Source: JBAROU01 sp049642385
Lineage (GTDB): Bacteria; Chloroflexota; Dehalococcoidia; DSTF01; RBG-16-68-14
Assembly: GCA_049642385.1 (NCBI GenBank)
Contig: JBAROU010000200.1
Coordinates: 1 to 24,909, forward strand
Direction: 5' to 3'
DNA length: 24,909 bases
Under the pieces are notes generated by a model, which did no database searches, was not told the DNA's origin, and saw only the letters and a list, made by a program, of their open reading frames with translations. Positions 1 to 7,574 of the stretch are shown in pieces; within the stretch, counting starts at the first letter, position 1; each line of letters begins with the position of its first letter. A program made the position numbers and the translations under genes.

Positions 1-1
1 C

Positions 2-265
2 TCCTACTTCGACCGCCAGCAGACGTTGGGCAGCGGTGGAGGCCAGGGGGGCGGCGCCCTCATCGCCACCGGCCCCGCCACCGGCGAGTCGCTCGCCATC
101 CTGCTCGGCGGCGGTAAGGACAACATCGACGAGGGCTACCGCAAGCTCATGGCGATCCGCCAGAAGCAGGTGCGCGAGCTGACACAACGATTGAAGGTGT
201 GCGGTCTGGGCGAATACGCAGACGCGATGCAGGCGCGGCTCCAAGCCTTCGCCGGCGCCAACTAG
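2..265 (+). CDS. C-terminal end of a ferritin-like (R2-like) protein, truncated by window edge
   Basis: The reading frame is open from the first bases and ends at a TAG at 263-265, so only the last 87 residues of a longer gene are visible. An internal TTG at 26 is not a credible start. The end of the protein (residues around ESLAILLGGG, then KLMAIRQKQVREL and YADAM) lines up with the end of the next gene (EALILLLDDD, KLMQLRRGQVEDYL, HRDAL). The two are therefore probably tandem paralogues. The stretch before it is Gly/Ala-rich and looks like a linker. The next gene starts 20 bases downstream, so the two probably form one operon. The family assignment is by similarity to that neighbour and is an inference; nothing catalytic is visible in this fragment. 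Confidence 0.6.
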   Translation, partial: SYFDRQQTLGSGGGQGGGALIATGPATGESLAILLGGGKDNIDEGYRKLMAIRQKQVRELTQRLKVCGLGEYADAMQARLQAFAGAN

Positions 266-285
266 GCTGAGGGAGCAAGACGATT

Positions 286-1521
286 ATGGCAGACAACGAC
301 CTTCCCGAAAGCCTCGTCAAGGCCGCCAAAGCGCACAACTGGCCCCTCGACGTCGTTCGACAGGGCATCAGCGCGGGCGTCCCCGCTCAGCTCCTCGAAA
401 CGGCGATCAACTCGGGCCTCACGCCTGAGCAGGCTCGCCAACGGATGTTGAACCGCGCCGGAGGCGGCGCCCCGCCCGGCTTCCCGCCGCCGCTCGATAT
501 GAGCTGGTCGAAGGTCCCCACCCAGCGCGGCATGCGCCCGAAGATCGGCACCGAGGGGCTCACGCTGCGCGCCGTCGACCAGGACGTCTACGGCGATGCG
601 CCAGATCGCTGGCCCTACGAGAACGACACGCCTCGTGGGGCATTCGTACCGCCCGGTCTCGTCGGCCTACCCGCGAGTTACACGATTTACGACAAGGCAG
701 AGGTCTGGGCCGAAAACAGCGCAGACCTCTACGAGGACGCGATCCGCGATCGCTGGGCCTCCGCCACCGCGATCCCGTGGGACACGCTCCAACCCCTGCC
801 CGACCACATCGAGCAGTCTATCTGCCAGCTCTGCACCAACTGGAGCGAAGACTCCCACATCGCATTCGAGACGATCTCGGCGTGGCTCGAGCAGATCAGC
901 TACGGCTACCACGAGGTGAAGCTGTACCTGGCCACGCAAGTCTTCGACCTCGCCCGCCACACGGAGGCCTTCCGCAAGCGCGCGCTCGCCAACGGTGGTG
1001 GCCTGGGCGTGCAATCGACAGGCCACATGCACCGCGCCATCGCTTCCGCGCTCAGGTTCACCGAGCTAATCATCGACATCAACGTCGTGCGCACGAGCTT
1101 CACCCTCACGCTGATCCAACGCTACGGCGACCTCATCGCGCGCAGCGAGGCTGACCGCGAGCTCTTCCGTCTCGTGAGCCGCGACCTCGAGCGCCACCTG
1201 GCGTACGGAATGGAGCACCTACGTTACTTCCTGCTGCGCCAGCCCGACAAGCGCGGTCAGGTAGAAGCATGGCTGAATCGCGCCGAACTTCTGCTGGGAG
1301 GCGACGTGCGTCGCAACGTCCCCTTCAATGAAGCGCTGATCCTACTGCTGGACGACGATCCGAAGGCCGGCTCCGCCAAGCTGATGCAGCTGCGTCGCGG
1401 GCAGGTGGAGGATTACTTGGATCGCCTGACGCAGGTCAACATCCGCGACCACCGCGATGCCCTGCCCCGCTCGCTGGCGTTCTACATCGAAGAGCCGCAA
1501 CCCGCCGAACTCGCCCACTAG
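286..1521 (+). CDS. Ferritin-like (R2-like diiron superfamily) protein with degenerate metal site
   Basis: This 411-residue protein starts at ATG 286 behind GGGAG. Residues 1-60 form a small helical, UBA-like region followed by a Gly/Pro linker. Residues 140-320 look like the four-helix core of ferritin-like diiron proteins: LYEDAIRDRW..IPW (148-165), CQLC (180-183), a helix ending QVFDLARHTEAFRKRAL (218-234), and a last helix VSRDLERHLAYGMEHLRY (297-314). Relatives as I recall them carry DEARH at both His positions. Here both read DL-x-RH, so Leu222 and Leu301 replace the metal-binding Glu while His225 and His304 remain. The Glu of the preceding helix also seems absent (around IIDINVVRT). 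The protein may be a non-catalytic partner of the paralogue encoded just upstream. Family assignment is from remembered patterns, and the function is unknown. Confidence 0.7.
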   Translation: MADNDLPESLVKAAKAHNWPLDVVRQGISAGVPAQLLETAINSGLTPEQARQRMLNRAGGGAPPGFPPPLDMSWSKVPTQRGMRPKIGTEGLTLRAVDQDVYGDAPDRWPYENDTPRGAFVPPGLVGLPASYTIYDKAEVWAENSADLYEDAIRDRWASATAIPWDTLQPLPDHIEQSICQLCTNWSEDSHIAFETISAWLEQISYGYHEVKLYLATQVFDLARHTEAFRKRALANGGGLGVQSTGHMHRAIASALRFTELIIDINVVRTSFTLTLIQRYGDLIARSEADRELFRLVSRDLERHLAYGMEHLRYFLLRQPDKRGQVEAWLNRAELLLGGDVRRNVPFNEALILLLDDDPKAGSAKLMQLRRGQVEDYLDRLTQVNIRDHRDALPRSLAFYIEEPQPAELAH

Positions 1522-1533
1522 GCGAACAAAGAC

Positions 1534-1585
1534 CCGGACAATAACGGAGCGCCTCCAACTTCGGGGGCGCTCCGTTATTGTCCGG
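1534..1585. terminator. Long perfect hairpin, bidirectional terminator between convergent genes
   Basis: Bases 1534-1553 and 1566-1585 are perfect reverse complements (20 bp). Pairing continues inward for three more pairs, one of them G-T, to leave a 6-base loop (aacttc). The hairpin sits between the stop codons of the convergent ferritin-like gene (1521) and the acetyltransferase gene (1604), so it can terminate both transcripts. Neither side has a strong T tract. Confidence 0.8.
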
Positions 1586-1603
1586 CGATCCGACCGTGGA
1601 TTG

Positions 1604-2224
1604 TTACTGGTGTGATTCGCGCTTCATCGTCCAGAAGTGCGGGCCGCCTTTCGGCAGGTCATCCTCCACGACGACGTCGAAGCCGTGCTTGCGATAAAAC
1701 GTGACATTGCGCTCCTTCATCGTCTCGAGGTAGCACGGCAACCCCGAAGCGTCCGCCCGCGCGAGGATCGGCTCGATAAGCGAACCGCCGACGCCATGCC
1801 CCTGTCGCTCCGGCTCGACGCCCAGGATCATCAAGTACCAGTGCTGCGGTGGCATATCGCGCTTATGCAGCTCTTCCACGTGATTCATAGCGCCCATGAA
1901 GCGCATGAACGCACCCATCCCTAGCTTGAGCGGCGCCGCCAGCATTCCCGCGCGCATCATACGCAGCGGCGAAAGCGTGAACTCACCTGGTGGCAGCCAC
2001 ACAGCCGCGCCCTCCACGGACCGCGGCGTCGTGTACACCTCACCAAACATGTCCCCATAGCGCGCGCCGGTCCCGAAGAACCAGGGCAGCACGCGTGCCC
2101 GCTTCGCGTCGTCGGGTTCCACGTAGATGGTCAGCGGGTCGTCGAAGAACGCCCGCCCCAGCACCTGCCCTGCTTCCTTAATTTGCGTCTTCGCCAATCG
2201 GGTGGTTTCTGTCTGCGTTGCCAT
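1604..2224 (-). CDS. GNAT-family N-acetyltransferase
   Basis: This 206-residue protein starts at ATG 2224 with GGGAGG seven bases upstream on the minus strand. It shows the acetyl-CoA-binding motif A of GNAT enzymes, LGVEPERQGHGVGGSLI (about residues 134-150), followed by the LETMKERNVTFYRKHGF region where an Asn/Tyr pair usually contacts the cofactor. The N-terminal half has the AFFDDPLTIYV and AAVWLPPG segments common in a bacterial GNAT subgroup. The acceptor substrate cannot be read from sequence. It lies downstream of the GGDEF/HD-GYP gene with a gap of about 95 bases. Superfamily membership is confident. Confidence 0.88.
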   Translation of the reverse strand: MATQTETTRLAKTQIKEAGQVLGRAFFDDPLTIYVEPDDAKRARVLPWFFGTGARYGDMFGEVYTTPRSVEGAAVWLPPGEFTLSPLRMMRAGMLAAPLKLGMGAFMRFMGAMNHVEELHKRDMPPQHWYLMILGVEPERQGHGVGGSLIEPILARADASGLPCYLETMKERNVTFYRKHGFDVVVEDDLPKGGPHFWTMKRESHQ

Positions 2225-2319
2225 CGAATCGCCTCCCAGAACGACATGTCCTGCTTCATGAACACGACGATACCACCGACCGCGTGATCCGGCAACATTC
2301 CATTACGAGAAGCGACGGG

Positions 2320-4185
2320 TTAGGCAGCCGTCTGCTGTCGCTGGAGCTGCTCCTCCACCACCAATTCGATAAAGACCTTCAGGATCTCCGGATCGAACTG
2401 CGTGCCTGAGCCGGCGAGGAGCTCGCCCAGAACACGGTCATAGGGCAGCGCTTTACGGTATGGCCGATCGAGCGACATGGCCGAGTAAGAGTCGGCAACG
2501 GCGATAATCCGGCCCAGAAGCGGGATACCATCGCCCTTGAGGGCGCGCGGGTAGCCGGTCCCGTCGAATCGCTCGTGGTGGCAGGAAACAGCCTGGATCA
2601 CGTCCTTGAGCTGAGGCACCTCGCGGATCAGCACCTCGCCGATGCGCACGTGCCGCTTCATCACCTCGTACTCTTCCGGCGAGAGCGGTCCCGGCTTCTT
2701 CAATATCTCGTCCGCCACGACGAGCTTGCCGATGTCGTGGAGCAAACCCGCGATGCGCAGCGCCCGCTGTGATTCCTCGGAGAGGTTCATTCGCTCAGCA
2801 AGCTTCACCGCGTACTCCGCCACGATGTCGCAGTGGTCCTTCGTGTACCGGTCCTTCGCGTCAACCGCGAGCACGAGGCTCTCGAGCACGCCAAACGTGG
2901 TGTCAGCGCGCGATGTTACGGAACCCTTCTTGCCCAGGCGCTTCTTCGCTTCATACATCGCCGCGTCCGCGAACGCCACGAGTTTGGACGTAGAGAGAGT
3001 ATCCTCGGGATAAGACGCGACCCCGATCGAGATGCGGATCGGCACCAGTGAATCGGACTCGGTACGAAACTCCGCCTTGCCGAGCTGGTCGACGAGTCGA
3101 TGCGCCAACCTCGTAGCCTCCACCTTCTCTTGGTCCGGCAGCACGATGAGGAACTCGTCGCCTCCGTAGCGAAACGCAGTACCCACGGGCTCCAGCGTCT
3201 TCTGGCACAGCCGCGCGACGAGCTTGAGCACTTCGTCACCCATCACATGGCCATAGGTATCGTTGAAGAGCTTGAAGTTATCGATGTCGCCCATCAGCAG
3301 CGACAGCGGCTTTCCTTGCTCGCTCGCAGTCTCAAACGCCGACTTCAGCGTTTGTAGCGCAGCCCGGTGATTCGGCAGGCTGGTGAGCGCATCCGTCGTC
3401 GCGTGCTGCCGCTCGACCTGTACTGCGCGCTCCAGTCGAGCCGTGTACTCTTGCAAGCGCAGCTGCGACTCAAGCAAGCTGCGATGTGCCCTCAGCTCAT
3501 CTAGTGCCTCGTGCGCCCGAACCGTGAGCGACTCAAGCATGTCGCTTTGCTCCTGGGAGAAGCCACCTACCACGGGATAGGCGGCCGCAACGAAGCCGAT
3601 GATTTCCGCGGACTTGCCGAGCGACTCGCTGCTCTCACTTACCGCGCTGAGCTGTCGCTCCAACTCCTGCTTCCGACCGACGCCGACGAAACGCTCGAGC
3701 ATGATTGTCAGCGCTGGCATCGCCGAATCGACGAAATCAAGCAGCGGCTCGAAGGCGCTCGTCGGCCACGAGCCACGTAAAATGAGCAGCTCTGTCCAAC
3801 TGCCCGCCGCCGGAATTAACCACGCAATGTAATCGCGGCGCTGTTTGGTCGCGGCACGCGTGATATAGCGCACCTCGTCCCCTTCCAGCTCAAACGCGAG
3901 CGGAAGACGAAGCTGCACGAGCCGCTGTTGCAAGTAGGCCAGGGCCGACGGTGGATAACGCTCCGGGTCGTCTCCCACCCCGCAGCCCGCAAATTGACCT
4001 TCGTAGCTGTAAAAGACTAGCGCGGAGACGGCGCCGGTTTGGTTCCGGACCGTCTCCATCGCCCGCACCAGCGTATCGGTCGCCGGCGCGCCTTTCGTTG
4101 CGCCAAGCGCGATTTGCGCTAGGTCGGAAAGCGCGTTTGTGGCCAAGATAACCCTCCGAAGTAGTATCGGCCGAAGGATATGCAT
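2320..4185 (-). CDS. Dual GGDEF / HD-GYP cyclic-di-GMP protein
   Basis: This 621-residue cytoplasmic signalling protein has no clear membrane segment. Residues 15-155 look like a divergent GAF-type sensory domain, and 205-265 are predicted coiled coil. Residues 262-425 are a GGDEF domain with intact YGGDEF (signature 342-346). Residues 430-615 are an HD-GYP domain with HDIGK (483-487) and HHERFDGTGYP (536-546). Both active sites look complete, so the protein could both make and break down cyclic di-GMP. The usual RxxD inhibitory site before GGDEF is absent. The annotated ATG at 4185 has no ribosome site; an in-frame TTG at 4146 has GGAGG (4153-4157) six bases upstream and is the likelier start, giving 608 residues. 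It is divergent from the ATPase gene. Confidence 0.93.
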   Translation of the reverse strand: MHILRPILLRRVILATNALSDLAQIALGATKGAPATDTLVRAMETVRNQTGAVSALVFYSYEGQFAGCGVGDDPERYPPSALAYLQQRLVQLRLPLAFELEGDEVRYITRAATKQRRDYIAWLIPAAGSWTELLILRGSWPTSAFEPLLDFVDSAMPALTIMLERFVGVGRKQELERQLSAVSESSESLGKSAEIIGFVAAAYPVVGGFSQEQSDMLESLTVRAHEALDELRAHRSLLESQLRLQEYTARLERAVQVERQHATTDALTSLPNHRAALQTLKSAFETASEQGKPLSLLMGDIDNFKLFNDTYGHVMGDEVLKLVARLCQKTLEPVGTAFRYGGDEFLIVLPDQEKVEATRLAHRLVDQLGKAEFRTESDSLVPIRISIGVASYPEDTLSTSKLVAFADAAMYEAKKRLGKKGSVTSRADTTFGVLESLVLAVDAKDRYTKDHCDIVAEYAVKLAERMNLSEESQRALRIAGLLHDIGKLVVADEILKKPGPLSPEEYEVMKRHVRIGEVLIREVPQLKDVIQAVSCHHERFDGTGYPRALKGDGIPLLGRIIAVADSYSAMSLDRPYRKALPYDRVLGELLAGSGTQFDPEILKVFIELVVEEQLQRQQTAA

Positions 4186-4266
4186 GCGTTTGGCTTAGCC
4201 CAGAGAAGCTGGCCAAAGGCTCCAGAAGGCCGCCTTATAACCGAACATCTCTAATGGAGCCTCTAG

Positions 4267-5682
4267 ATGGACGAAGAAACCTACCAGCCCACCGAGCCGC
4301 CGGTCAATACCGGCCCCTGGTCATATGTGCCCGCTGCCCCTATGACCGTTGAGGAGACGGGCATACCGGAGCCGTTTCTGCGGGAGCTCGTGCTGAAAGT
4401 CCTCTGGGCGCACGACCGCCCTACGCTCGCCGAAGTCTCAAACGTGGTCGGCCTCCACGCCCGCGTAATCGAAGAGCTCGTGACGAACCTGGGCCGCGAG
4501 GGCCTTTGCGACATCGACACCGAATCGTCGTTCGGCGCGGTGCAGTTCCGCTACCGCTTGACCGACCGGGGTAAAGCGGACGCGCACGAGGCGCTCGACC
4601 GCAGTCGCTACATCGGGGTCGCTCCCGTCACCGTCAGCGGCTACAACGAGATGATCGGCGAGCAGATCAAGCGCATGCACCGCCCTCCCCTTGAGGAGGT
4701 GCGCCGCGCGCTCTCCCACCTCGTCCTCCCAGAACGGCTAGTCGAGGTCCTGGGTCAAGCCTTCTTCTCCCGCAGAGCGCTCATGATCTACGGGCCGTCC
4801 GGTAACGGCAAGACCGATATCGTAACATCGATCGCGCACACCGTCGCGGGCACGGTGGTGATCCCGTACGCGATCTACGGCCACGGCCAGCTCATTCGCG
4901 TCTACGACCCCGATGTCCACCGGCCGCAGATCGACATCAGCGCAAAGTCTGACGACATCTGGGCTGACAAAGCGCTCCGCCACGACCGTCGCTGGTTGCC
5001 CGTCTTGCGACCCAACGTCATCGTCGGTGGCGACATGGGCGCCGAAGCGCTCGAAATGAGCTACGACGCCACCCAGGGCGTCCACAATGCACCGCTGTCA
5101 ATCGTCGCGCAGGGCGGCGTCCTCGTCATTGATGACCTGGGCCGGCAAAAGATCTCGCCGAAGGAGATCCTCAACCGCTGGGTGCTCATGATGGAACAGG
5201 GCTACGACTCGTTCGCGTTGAGCACGAGCGAGGTCGTCCGGCTCCCTCTCGACGTCACGCTCGTTTTCTCGACCAACTTGACGATTCAGGATCTGATGGA
5301 TGAAGCGTATCTGCGTCGCATCGCCTACAAGGTGGCGATTCCCGACCCGGACCGCGACCAACTCGCCGAGATCACGCGCCGCTGCTGCGACCGCTCGCAG
5401 ATCGAATGGTCGGAAGAGGCCGTCCAGCATCTGATGGACAAGCTGTACGCGCCCGGCAATCCCACGCCTCACGGCTGCTACCCGCGCGACGTGATCACAA
5501 CGGTGATGGACGAGGCTGAGTTCAACGGTCGAAATCCGATCCTCGACAAGGAATCGATCGACACCGCTTGCGCGCTCTACCTGGGAATTGGCAGCGTCAT
5601 CCAGCGTGATGAAGCTGCGCCTCCCGCACCACCGGTCAGCCCCGTACCGCCGGCCACCCCCGCCTCCGAAGCCGCCGCCTAA
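4267..5682 (+). CDS. AAA ATPase with N-terminal winged-helix domain
   Basis: This 471-residue protein has an N-terminal winged-helix-like region (about 35-110: PTLAEVSNVVGLHARVIEELV and a wing). An AAA ATPase core follows: Walker A GPSGNGKT (176-183), Walker B VLVIDD (285-290), sensor-1 Asn in VFSTN (337), and arginines YLRRIAYK (about 349-354) suitable as arginine fingers. The C-terminus (448-471) is a Pro/Ala tail. The core is of the remodelling type, and the protein presumably acts as an oligomer on a protein or DNA partner. The start is ATG with GGAG nearby. The partner is unknown: the gene stands alone between the divergent c-di-GMP gene and a transporter. ATPase activity is well supported, its role is not. 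Confidence 0.85.
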   Translation: MDEETYQPTEPPVNTGPWSYVPAAPMTVEETGIPEPFLRELVLKVLWAHDRPTLAEVSNVVGLHARVIEELVTNLGREGLCDIDTESSFGAVQFRYRLTDRGKADAHEALDRSRYIGVAPVTVSGYNEMIGEQIKRMHRPPLEEVRRALSHLVLPERLVEVLGQAFFSRRALMIYGPSGNGKTDIVTSIAHTVAGTVVIPYAIYGHGQLIRVYDPDVHRPQIDISAKSDDIWADKALRHDRRWLPVLRPNVIVGGDMGAEALEMSYDATQGVHNAPLSIVAQGGVLVIDDLGRQKISPKEILNRWVLMMEQGYDSFALSTSEVVRLPLDVTLVFSTNLTIQDLMDEAYLRRIAYKVAIPDPDRDQLAEITRRCCDRSQIEWSEEAVQHLMDKLYAPGNPTPHGCYPRDVITTVMDEAEFNGRNPILDKESIDTACALYLGIGSVIQRDEAAPPAPPVSPVPPATPASEAAA

Positions 5683-5745
5683 CGCCTGCGATTCCGGCAT
5701 CTTCGCTCCTCCGCCCCTTCAGCGTCTGATACGCTGACGCCACGC

Positions 5746-6618
5746 ATGAGCGCCCTCGCCTTTGCCCTCGTGCTCGGATCTGCCTTCTGCCACGCGACGT
5801 GGAACCTGCTGCTCAAACGCAGCAAGCACAAAGTGGCGTTCCTTCCTGCCTTCGGGGCCGTCTCGTTCGTGCTCTTCCTCGTGCCGGCCGTCGTTTTCGC
5901 CGTCGTCGACGGCATCGACCTCGCGGGCGTGGGCTTCGGGCTCGGCAGCGCGCTGATCCACGGTGTGTACGGGTACACGCTGGCGCGCGGCTACCAGCTC
6001 GGCGACCTCTCCACGGTCTACCCCATCTCCCGCGGCCTCGGCCCAGCGCTGATCCCGATTGCCGCAGTGCTCCTGCTGAACGAGACCGTCTCGTCCGGCG
6101 CGGCGGCGGGCATCGGCCTCGTCGTCGTCGGCATCGTCGTTATCCAGGGCGAAGGCTTCGCTCCGAACGAGCTGTTCCGCCCACTCGTGCTGCTCAGGCG
6201 TCCAGAAGTGCGCAGCGCGCTGCTCACGGGCACTCTGATCGCGACGTATTCCATTTGGGACAAGGCTTCGCTCGAGCATCTACCGCCCGTGACGCTGAAC
6301 CAGTTCGCCATGACCGGCCACATGCTGCTCCTGCTCCCGTTCGCGCTTCGAGGCGCGCCGAGCCCGTTCGAACAGGAGTGGCGCGAGCGACCGCTGAGCA
6401 TCATCGCCGCGGGCATCCTGGCGCCCCTCGCCTACATCCTCGTGCTCGTTGCGCTCACCACCACGCGCATCAGCTACGTCGCCCCCACGCGAGAGATCGG
6501 CATCGTCCTCGGGGCACTGCTGGGCGTCCTCCTCCTGCGCGAAGGTTACGGCGTTTTTCGGATCGGGGGCTCCGTGCTCATTGTCCTCGGCGTGTTCGTG
6601 ATCGCGCTCGCCCCGTAG
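5746..6618 (+). CDS. EamA/DMT-superfamily membrane transporter
   Basis: This 290-residue, very hydrophobic protein has about ten predicted membrane helices arranged as two repeats, the pattern of EamA-type drug/metabolite transporters. The first repeat includes SAFCHATWNLLLKRS (11-25) and YPISRGLGPALIPI, typical of the family. The second half has TLIATYSIWDKASL and APTREIGIVLGALLGVLLLRE near the end. It is an inner-membrane exporter or permease with unknown substrate. No Shine-Dalgarno is visible before ATG 5746. A TACGCT hexamer ends ten bases before the start, so the message may be nearly leaderless. Confidence 0.87.
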   Translation: MSALAFALVLGSAFCHATWNLLLKRSKHKVAFLPAFGAVSFVLFLVPAVVFAVVDGIDLAGVGFGLGSALIHGVYGYTLARGYQLGDLSTVYPISRGLGPALIPIAAVLLLNETVSSGAAAGIGLVVVGIVVIQGEGFAPNELFRPLVLLRRPEVRSALLTGTLIATYSIWDKASLEHLPPVTLNQFAMTGHMLLLLPFALRGAPSPFEQEWRERPLSIIAAGILAPLAYILVLVALTTTRISYVAPTREIGIVLGALLGVLLLREGYGVFRIGGSVLIVLGVFVIALAP

Positions 6619-6720
6619 GCCGACATGACACCGCCCGTCGGCGCGGCTAAACTGTGGGAACCAGATGGCCACGCAGCTTAAGCGATGCCGTCGATAGCAG
6701 CCAGCGTGCAGGAGAGTGCT

Positions 6721-7491
6721 ATGACCTACGAAACGATCGCCGTCGAACGCGACGGCCCGATCATGACCGTGCGCTTCAACCGCCCCGGCAAGCGCAACGC
6801 GATCAACTACCAGATGCATCAGGACATCCGCGACGTCTGCCGCGCGCTCGGCGACGACTTCGACACCCGTGTCGTCATCTTCACCGGCGAAGGCGCAGGC
6901 TTCTCGTCCGGGGCCGACACGAGCGAGTGGCGTCAGCCCACGCCCGACAACGAGCTGGCGGTGCGCAGCCTCTCGGGCTCCGGCAGCCGCACGTCCGCCG
7001 CGATCGAGAACCTCGAGCAGATCACGATCGCGGCGATCCACGGCTTCGCCGTCGGTGGCGCCGTCGTGCTCACCCTCTGTTGCGACTTCCGCATCGCGGG
7101 CGAATCGGCCTGGTTCTCCATCCCAGAAGTCGAACTGGGCCTGCCGCTGAGCTGGAACGCCCTTCCCCGTCTCGCGCGCGCGGTCGGCCACGCCAAAGCG
7201 CTCGAGCTCACCGTCCTCTGCGAACGCTTCTCGGCCTCAGAGGCGCATGCATGGGGCCTCGTCACGCATCTCGTGCCGGACAGCCAGGAGTTGCAGAAGG
7301 CGCGCGAGATCGCCGGCAAGGTCGTCGCGATGCCGGCGCTTCCCGTCGCGCTCACCAAGGCGTCGATGAATGCGATCCGGCGCGGCACAGAGATCGGCGA
7401 TGTCGCCTACGGTGACCCGGAGATGCTCCAGTACAGCCGCTTGATGAACCAGCGAACAGTCCGTCGCCAGCGCGGGCGGGAGTCGAAGTAG
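6721..7491 (+). CDS. Enoyl-CoA hydratase/isomerase (crotonase) family protein
   Basis: This 256-residue protein starts at ATG 6721, chosen over an upstream in-frame ATG (6685) because AGGAG lies six bases before it. Crotonase hallmarks are RPGKRNAIN (21-29), FSSGAD (61-66) and IHGFAVGGAV (106-115) forming the oxyanion hole, and IPEVELGL (134-141). Compared with rat enoyl-CoA hydratase, the second catalytic Glu is present (E136 in PEV), but the first (Glu144, in GGGCEL) is replaced by Val116 in GGAVVL. The GxxGG that normally follows is LSWNAL. A standard hydratase reaction is therefore doubtful; isomerase or another crotonase-type chemistry on acyl-CoA thioesters is possible. It is located in the cytoplasm. 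Confidence 0.9.
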   Translation: MTYETIAVERDGPIMTVRFNRPGKRNAINYQMHQDIRDVCRALGDDFDTRVVIFTGEGAGFSSGADTSEWRQPTPDNELAVRSLSGSGSRTSAAIENLEQITIAAIHGFAVGGAVVLTLCCDFRIAGESAWFSIPEVELGLPLSWNALPRLARAVGHAKALELTVLCERFSASEAHAWGLVTHLVPDSQELQKAREIAGKVVAMPALPVALTKASMNAIRRGTEIGDVAYGDPEMLQYSRLMNQRTVRRQRGRESK

Positions 7492-7574
7492 TCGAAGCTA
7501 GTCGGAACGCTCGGGCATGAAGGCGCGGGATCCGCCATCTTAGCGCGCATGCTGGCGAACAGACGAGCACCCCG

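Noticed and set aside
5719..7191. Long open frames on the minus strand opposite the exporter and crotonase genes.
   Set aside because: They are rich in Arg, Asp, Ala and Gly with no domain, as expected from the complement of GC-rich genes with clear function on the other strand.
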